Below are positions 62,301 to 64,000 of a stretch of DNA of 64,000 nucleotides, in pieces. The translations under genes were made by a program, and so were the position numbers. The notes under the pieces are model-generated. The model was not told the origin of the DNA. It saw only the letters and a list, made by a program, of their open reading frames with translations, and did not search any database. The first letter of the stretch is position 1; each line of letters opens with the position of its first letter. The DNA is from Macquaria australasica (lineage: Eukaryota; Chordata; Actinopteri; Centrarchiformes; Percichthyidae): assembly GCA_005408345.1 (NCBI GenBank), contig SEMN01000053.1:310001-374000 (forward strand), read 5' to 3'.

Positions 62301-62950
62301 AAATACATAAATATTTAGATTAGCTCCTGTGATACATGTATAAGACAATCACCCTTGTGCAGTCATGAATCTATAACAATCAAAACAACCATTTTACTGT
62401 GTCATTTCACATCCTATCAAATCCTAAAATCAAGTGGTGAAACTAGAGTGAAAGTTAGTCAAATTATATTTGCGGTGCAAACTGCTCAGCTTTGTTTGCT
62501 ACTTGTTCTCTCCAGAGTGCTGCTGGCTGAGCTGGAGACCCATCAGGACGCTTGGCCCTTCCTCACGCCGGTAAACCACAAAGCTGTCCCTGGATACAGG
62601 AAGGTCATCAAGAAGCCCATGGACTTCTCCACCATCAGAGAAAAGCTCACCAACAACCAGTATGTTTGTGTCACTGTCACAGTGTTGTGTTTTAAGAAGA
62701 TAGACATATGCAGATTTTAAGTGCATGTATTTCATAATTTTCCATTTTTGATTTGGATGCTGCATATACATTCAAATGAAAACCTTTTTCTAATAATTAC
62801 AGGTACTTCAATTTGGAGACTTTCATCGTTGACGTGAACCTGGTTTTTGAGAACTGTGAAAAATTTAATGAAGATGATTCAGAAATTGGACGGGCTGGCC
62901 ACAGCATGAGGAGGTTTTTCGACAAACGATGGACTGAACTGCTGGATTAA
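39952..62950 (+). CDS. baz2b: BAZ2B, bromodomain adjacent to zinc finger domain protein 2B (36 coding exons)
   Basis: A chromatin protein of the BAZ/WAL family that pairs with ISWI ATPases (SMARCA1/SMARCA5) to slide nucleosomes, and reads histone tails through its PHD finger and bromodomain. Thirty-six exons join with matching phases into 6735 nt (2244 residues; human about 2168). Order of parts: Ser-rich/acidic N-terminus (1-782), TAM/MBD-like domain (about 795-900), charged coiled coil (about 930-1132), DDT (about 1143-1208), WHIM motifs (1218-1464), Ser/Pro-rich stretch (1465-1785), PHD (2003-2051) and bromodomain (2148-2244). The PHD and bromodomain sequences match BAZ2B better than BAZ2A as I recall them. 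The ATG at 39952 starts MEFGERLASP, like human MESGERLPSS, and its frame is closed upstream by a TAA in untranslated exon 1. Residue numbers use the short form of exon 18 and the downstream acceptor of exon 34. Teleosts may carry two BAZ2B copies; which one this is cannot be told here. Exon coordinates are in the block entries. Confidence 0.95.
40121..40162. repeat. (CA)n/(GACA)n microsatellite
   Basis: ACACACAC followed by GACACACACACACAGACAGACAGAC, starting 12 bases after the donor of coding exon 1. Confidence 0.85.
41989..42025. repeat. (CTTC)n microsatellite
   Basis: Tandem CTTC units, then TTTC, about 37 bases in the intron after coding exon 1. Confidence 0.85.
43807..46861 (+). CDS. 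baz2b: baz2b coding exons 5-8: acidic and Ser/Pro-rich low-complexity region
   Basis: Exon 5 43807-44025, exon 6 44415-44966, exon 7 45744-46362, exon 8 46565-46861 (end phases 0,0,1,1). Exon 5 holds an acidic run DPDDMEEEEEEEDNDEDEDD framed by Ser-rich sequence. Exon 6 has the nonapeptide repeat described separately. Exon 7 matches human BAZ2B around NHHPNEVIHSAVQDAPLALITK and ends in a second acidic run (DDYDDDDEDDEDDIEDED) that continues into exon 8. Acidic Ser-rich patches of this kind are likely casein-kinase-2 targets and may contact histones; that is inference. Confidence 0.9.
44709..44924 (+). repeat. baz2b: 27-bp coding minisatellite, eight copies, in baz2b exon 6
   Basis: Units start at 44709, 44736, 44763, 44790, 44817, 44844, 44871 and 44898. 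They encode nonapeptides such as SPKHLPPST, SPKHFSHLS, SPKPLALFS and SPKSLSLSS (residues 392-463). The period is exactly nine residues with S-P-K leading most units; the first (SPNPMSFSN) and last (LPKPPTNLP) are diverged. SP sites are minimal proline-directed kinase targets, and S/T-P-K/R-K motifs in histones contact the minor groove of AT-rich DNA. Human BAZ2B, as I recall it, has no such repeat here. Confidence 0.85.
44967..45743 (+). other. baz2b: baz2b intron between exons 6 and 7
   Basis: About 780 bases, nothing recognisable. A 50-codon in-frame open extension directly precedes exon 7 (from 45588), but the acceptor at 45742-45743 and the match to BAZ2B begin at 45744. Confidence 0.55.
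46862..47899 (+). other. baz2b: baz2b intron between exons 8 and 9
   Basis: About 1 kb, AT-rich, no repeat or exon recognised apart from a short C-rich patch (near 47775-47800). Confidence 0.55.
47900..50371 (+). CDS. baz2b: baz2b coding exons 9-12: TAM/MBD-like domain and following linker
   Basis: Exon 9 47900-47960, exon 10 49163-49271, exon 11 49463-49564, exon 12 50161-50371 (end phases 2,0,0,1). Together they read RRRVTDERVLRLPLEFGW followed by QRETRIRTVAGRLQGEVVYF and APCGKKLRQYPDVMKYL. This is the TAM (TIP5/ARBP/MBD) fold, which in BAZ2 proteins is used for nucleic-acid contact rather than specific 5-methylcytosine reading. Exon 12 starts with the conserved GLRWFLLPEEDI strand. It then departs from human where two AT-hook-like motifs are expected, before returning to conserved DAKLLRKLEAQ. 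Confidence 0.9.
47961..49162 (+). other. baz2b: baz2b intron between exons 9 and 10
   Basis: About 1.2 kb with no feature recognised except a poly-A run (48403-48415). Open frames on both strands around 48600-48910 overlap each other and have no consistent splice support. Confidence 0.55.
49565..50160 (+). other. baz2b: baz2b intron between exons 11 and 12
   Basis: About 600 bases of AT-rich sequence with no repeat or extra exon recognised. Confidence 0.55.
50753..54567 (+). CDS. baz2b: baz2b coding exons 13-20: long charged coiled coil
   Basis: Exon 13 50753-50845, 14 50927-50988, 15 51279-51344, 16 52231-52296, 17 52733-52777, 18 53026-53052 (or to 53058), 19 54090-54155, 20 54427-54567. 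Exons 13-20 encode an almost unbroken Lys/Glu/Arg/Gln helix from EIARQAAQIKMMRKLEKQ to ELKKPNEDMCLADHK, as in other BAZ2 proteins. Exons 15-20 are all phase 0 and multiples of three, three of them exactly 66 nt, so any can be skipped without a frameshift. Exon 18 has two possible donors six bases apart. The helix probably spaces the TAM domain from the DDT/WHIM module. Confidence 0.9.
51345..52230 (+). other. baz2b: baz2b intron between exons 15 and 16
   Basis: About 890 bases of AT-rich intron; nothing recognisable. Confidence 0.5.
53321..53364. repeat. (TTA)n microsatellite
   Basis: About 44 bases of uninterrupted TTA units in the intron after the exon with tandem donors; source of the poly-isoleucine frame 53145-53390, which is not a gene. 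Confidence 0.95.
55086..55780. repeat. dispersed fish-type repeat in the intron before the DDT exon
   Basis: From GGCAAGGCAAGTTTATTTGT through blocks such as TTCAGTGCTTTATAAAGCAA, CAGGAAGCCAGTGTAAAG, GGAGTGATGTGGTCTCTCCT, GCAGCAGCGTTCTGAATTAG and AATCCTGCTGAAACATACAT. I recognise this block order from a repeat found widely in teleost genomes, but I cannot assign its class with certainty. It is interrupted by stops in all frames. Its right end comes within about 50-100 bases of the acceptor of exon 21. Confidence 0.65.
55832..56086 (+). CDS. baz2b: baz2b coding exon 21: DDT domain
   Basis: One 255-nt phase-0 exon (residues 1133-1217) starting PLPELSRIPGLVLAGSTFSD and continuing CLMVLQFLWSFGKVL, then LQEGLLNIG and VQDLLVSMLSAAVCDPG. 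This is the DDT three-helix fold, which in BAZ proteins helps bind the ISWI ATPase partner. It is complete and very close to human BAZ2B. Confidence 0.93.
56087..56766 (+). other. baz2b: baz2b intron between exons 21 and 22
   Basis: About 680 bases, no recognised element. The 79-codon frame at 56452-56691 has no splice support in the gene's phase and no family match. Confidence 0.55.
56767..58386 (+). CDS. baz2b: baz2b coding exons 22-26: WHIM motifs with acidic insert
   Basis: Exon 22 56767-56990, 23 57526-57600, 24 57748-57982, 25 58092-58154, 26 58242-58386 (end phases 2,2,0,0,1). Exons 22-23 read KTALGDHLTNVGINRDNVSE, later AFLVNELCCSKAVV and EIDKNIDHMTNLRKDKWVVE, matching WHIM1/WHIM2. 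Exon 24 is a basic stretch followed by an acidic run (residues about 1350-1385). Exons 25-26 give ELEKQIEKTYKQQCQIRRKL and GQDRYKRRYWVLPQCGGIFV, the WHIM3 part. In WHIM proteins this block forms a helical module with DDT that senses linker DNA length with ISWI. Confidence 0.92.
58492..59619 (+). CDS. baz2b: baz2b coding exons 27-28: Ser/Pro-rich linker with conserved islands
   Basis: Exon 27 58492-59165 (phase 0 end), exon 28 59331-59619 (phase 1 end). Mostly disordered Ser/Thr/Pro sequence, but islands match BAZ2B closely: LFLQKPGSFSKLSKLLEVAK, then LTEKNNQWFSLLPRSPCDES, and VEVAKTQDYPCPQPIPE at the end. The first two islands are so well kept that they are probably short binding motifs. Confidence 0.9.
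59804..61124 (+). CDS. baz2b: baz2b coding exons 29-32: helical region before the PHD finger
   Basis: Exon 29 59804-59959, 30 60133-60287, 31 60504-60709, 32 60992-61124 (end phases 1,0,2,0). Reads GWWRVSDMEELHSLVKALHS and REKVLQKQIQKHMEYMTQ, then SWCVEEQAMEVDIGLLQQVE, NPLDIAVIRLAELERNIERR and LCIRQLQKSIAWERSIMKV. All match BAZ2B in order. Mainly alpha-helical by composition. Confidence 0.92.
61590..61736 (+). CDS. baz2b: baz2b coding exon 33: PHD finger
   Basis: A single 147-nt phase-0 exon encodes the whole C4HC3 finger (residues 2003-2051): ligands C2004, C2007, C2019, C2022, H2027, C2030, C2045 and C2048. The core reads CDGCDKGCHTYC and PDGDWFCPTC. In BAZ2A/B this finger binds the unmodified N-terminus of histone H3. 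All eight ligands are present, so it should fold and bind zinc. Confidence 0.95.
61940..62229 (+). CDS. baz2b: baz2b coding exon 34: basic linker between PHD and bromodomain
   Basis: Lys/Ser-rich, weakly conserved linker (residues 2052-2147) with likely nuclear localisation signals such as EFKKRKGDD and CAKKAKTAK. Two in-frame acceptors exist, at 61915 and 61939. The second was chosen because ESGQSPQ then aligns with human ASGQTLK, directly after the PHD exon. Use of the first would add eight residues. Confidence 0.85.
62516..62950 (+). CDS. baz2b: baz2b coding exons 35-36: bromodomain and stop
   Basis: Exon 35 62516-62659 and exon 36 62803-62950, joined in phase 2. Residues 2148-2244 form a complete bromodomain: WPF shelf at 2161-2163, ZA loop with VPGYRKVIKKPMDFSTIREK, acetyl-lysine-binding Asn at N2218 (FNEDDSEIG), and gatekeeper Ile at I2224, in the same spacing as human BAZ2B. 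The human protein binds acetylated H3 (K14) with this domain. The TAA stop is at 62948-62950. Confidence 0.95.
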
Positions 62951-64000
62951 AAAAACTCCAGTGTGTGCTGTCTACGCTACTCTCTACATATCAAACTTCC
63001 ATCTTCAGTGTTGGAGGCCTTCTCTGCACCTGTGACAAAAAATCAGTACGAAGTTATAATAACACTGATGTGCAATGTGAAAGAACAAATTCTCCTGCTG
63101 AGAGAAGACGCTTCATGGTTTTAATATCTTAAAGTGCAATACTGTTTTCTTTATCAAAATGCACTGACTCTCGGACTCAATATTGTATTTGGGAAGCAAA
63201 GATTTCCACCGTAGATAGGTCATTGGCTTTTTTTTTTTTTTTAATCACCAGAACTTTAGTGTATATGTGTGTATTTATTTTCTTAAGTATTTATGTTACA
63301 GTCAGTCTTTTCTAAGAAAAAGCAAGAAATGGCACACAGCTTTAAAAAAAAAAAATCAAAATATTGTTTTATGGACTATTCCAAGCCAATCAAAAAAATA
63401 ATTGTTTACAGCTTTTTGACTATAGCGTGCCAGCAGTACTACTGTTCATCTGCGTTTGAGTTAATTGTGTGAAATACAAGGAGGTCTTATTTCTAACATG
63501 TATAGAGTGTACAGTACACACAGTACAGTTCAAAATATTGTTAATGCATAAGGATGATTGTAGCACTTCATATGTCTTATACTGTACTTTGCCTGTGCTG
63601 AATATCCACTCAACAACGTGGTCTCCTCAGTATTGTAGTGCCTGACCTCTGACCTCTAAACAGTGTATGGAGGAGTGCGTTTTTTTGTTTTGTTTTTCTA
63701 TTTGTGTGTGTACTGTATGTGTGTCCTGCACAATATACTGTAGGAAACCCTTACACAAAATGTTAAAACTTTTCCTCTGAAAAGAATCGATGTGGTGCAT
63801 ATAGTGTGTTTTCATCTCCAAGCATTTCCTTCAGCCGGAGTCTTGTCACACATCCTGCGGACAGACGTGAAACCTGCACTGGGCTTTAATCCAGCTGGGA
63901 GTCGGACAGTGTCACGGTCCACTGGACGCGTCTCAAGACAGCTGAAGTCAGAAGACTTGAAGTAACTGTATTTTATTATGAATATTGTGAAATGACTAGC
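62951..64000 (+). other. baz2b: baz2b 3' UTR (continues beyond window)
   Basis: About 1.05 kb of AT-rich sequence with poly-T (63230-63242) and poly-A (63342-63353) tracts. No canonical AATAAA was found before the window end, so the 3' end either uses a variant signal or lies further on. The minus-strand frame at 63627-63821 has no supporting features. Confidence 0.6.

Noticed and set aside
1..64000. CRISPR arrays, phage or integrated viral genes, defence islands
   Set aside because: Spaced direct repeats, polymerase, integrase or capsid frames are not present; the window is ordinary vertebrate gene and intron sequence.

Overview
The window looks like nuclear DNA of a ray-finned (teleost) fish. 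The protein-coding parts are split into many short exons with GT/AG borders. The encoded families are vertebrate-specific in this combination (RBMS1, CD302, BAZ2B). The non-coding DNA is AT-rich, full of (GT)n, (TA)n and (TTA)n microsatellites, and carries remnants of repeat types common in fish genomes. Species cannot be named from the sequence, and all family assignments below rest on recalled protein families, not on a search.

Layout, all genes on the + strand. (1) 1-2650: last coding exon and long 3' UTR of an RBMS1-like RNA-binding protein gene. (2) 2651-4775: spacer ending in a (GT)n tract just upstream of the next gene. (3) 4776-7671: a complete six-exon CD302 gene (type I membrane C-type-lectin-like receptor, 244 residues), with a 3' UTR to about 9150. 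(4) 9151-14340: spacer. (5) 14347 to the end: BAZ2B, a large chromatin-reader gene. A CRE-containing promoter and two untranslated exons (about 14380-14579 and 21388-21430) are followed by an 18.5 kb intron. The coding region then runs from 39952 to 62950 in 36 exons that keep one open frame of 6735 nt (2244 residues plus stop). The 3' UTR probably continues past the window.

BAZ2B is read here as a Ser-rich and acidic N-terminus, TAM/MBD-like domain, long charged coiled coil, DDT domain, WHIM motifs, PHD finger and C-terminal bromodomain. Together these fit the accessory subunit of an ISWI-type nucleosome remodeller. RBMS1 (nucleic-acid binding), CD302 (cell surface) and BAZ2B (chromatin) have no obvious joint function. 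What links them is conserved neighbourhood with human 2q24, although several genes that sit between them in human are missing here.

I found no prokaryotic-type system, CRISPR array, virus or complete transposon gene. The most unusual features are inside BAZ2B: an eight-copy, 27-bp coding repeat giving SPK-type nonapeptides, apparent erosion of two AT-hook-like motifs, and tandem splice sites that would fine-tune the protein. The large intron ends in a cluster of transposon remnants, one of them a hAT-type element with a recognisable 8-bp target duplication.
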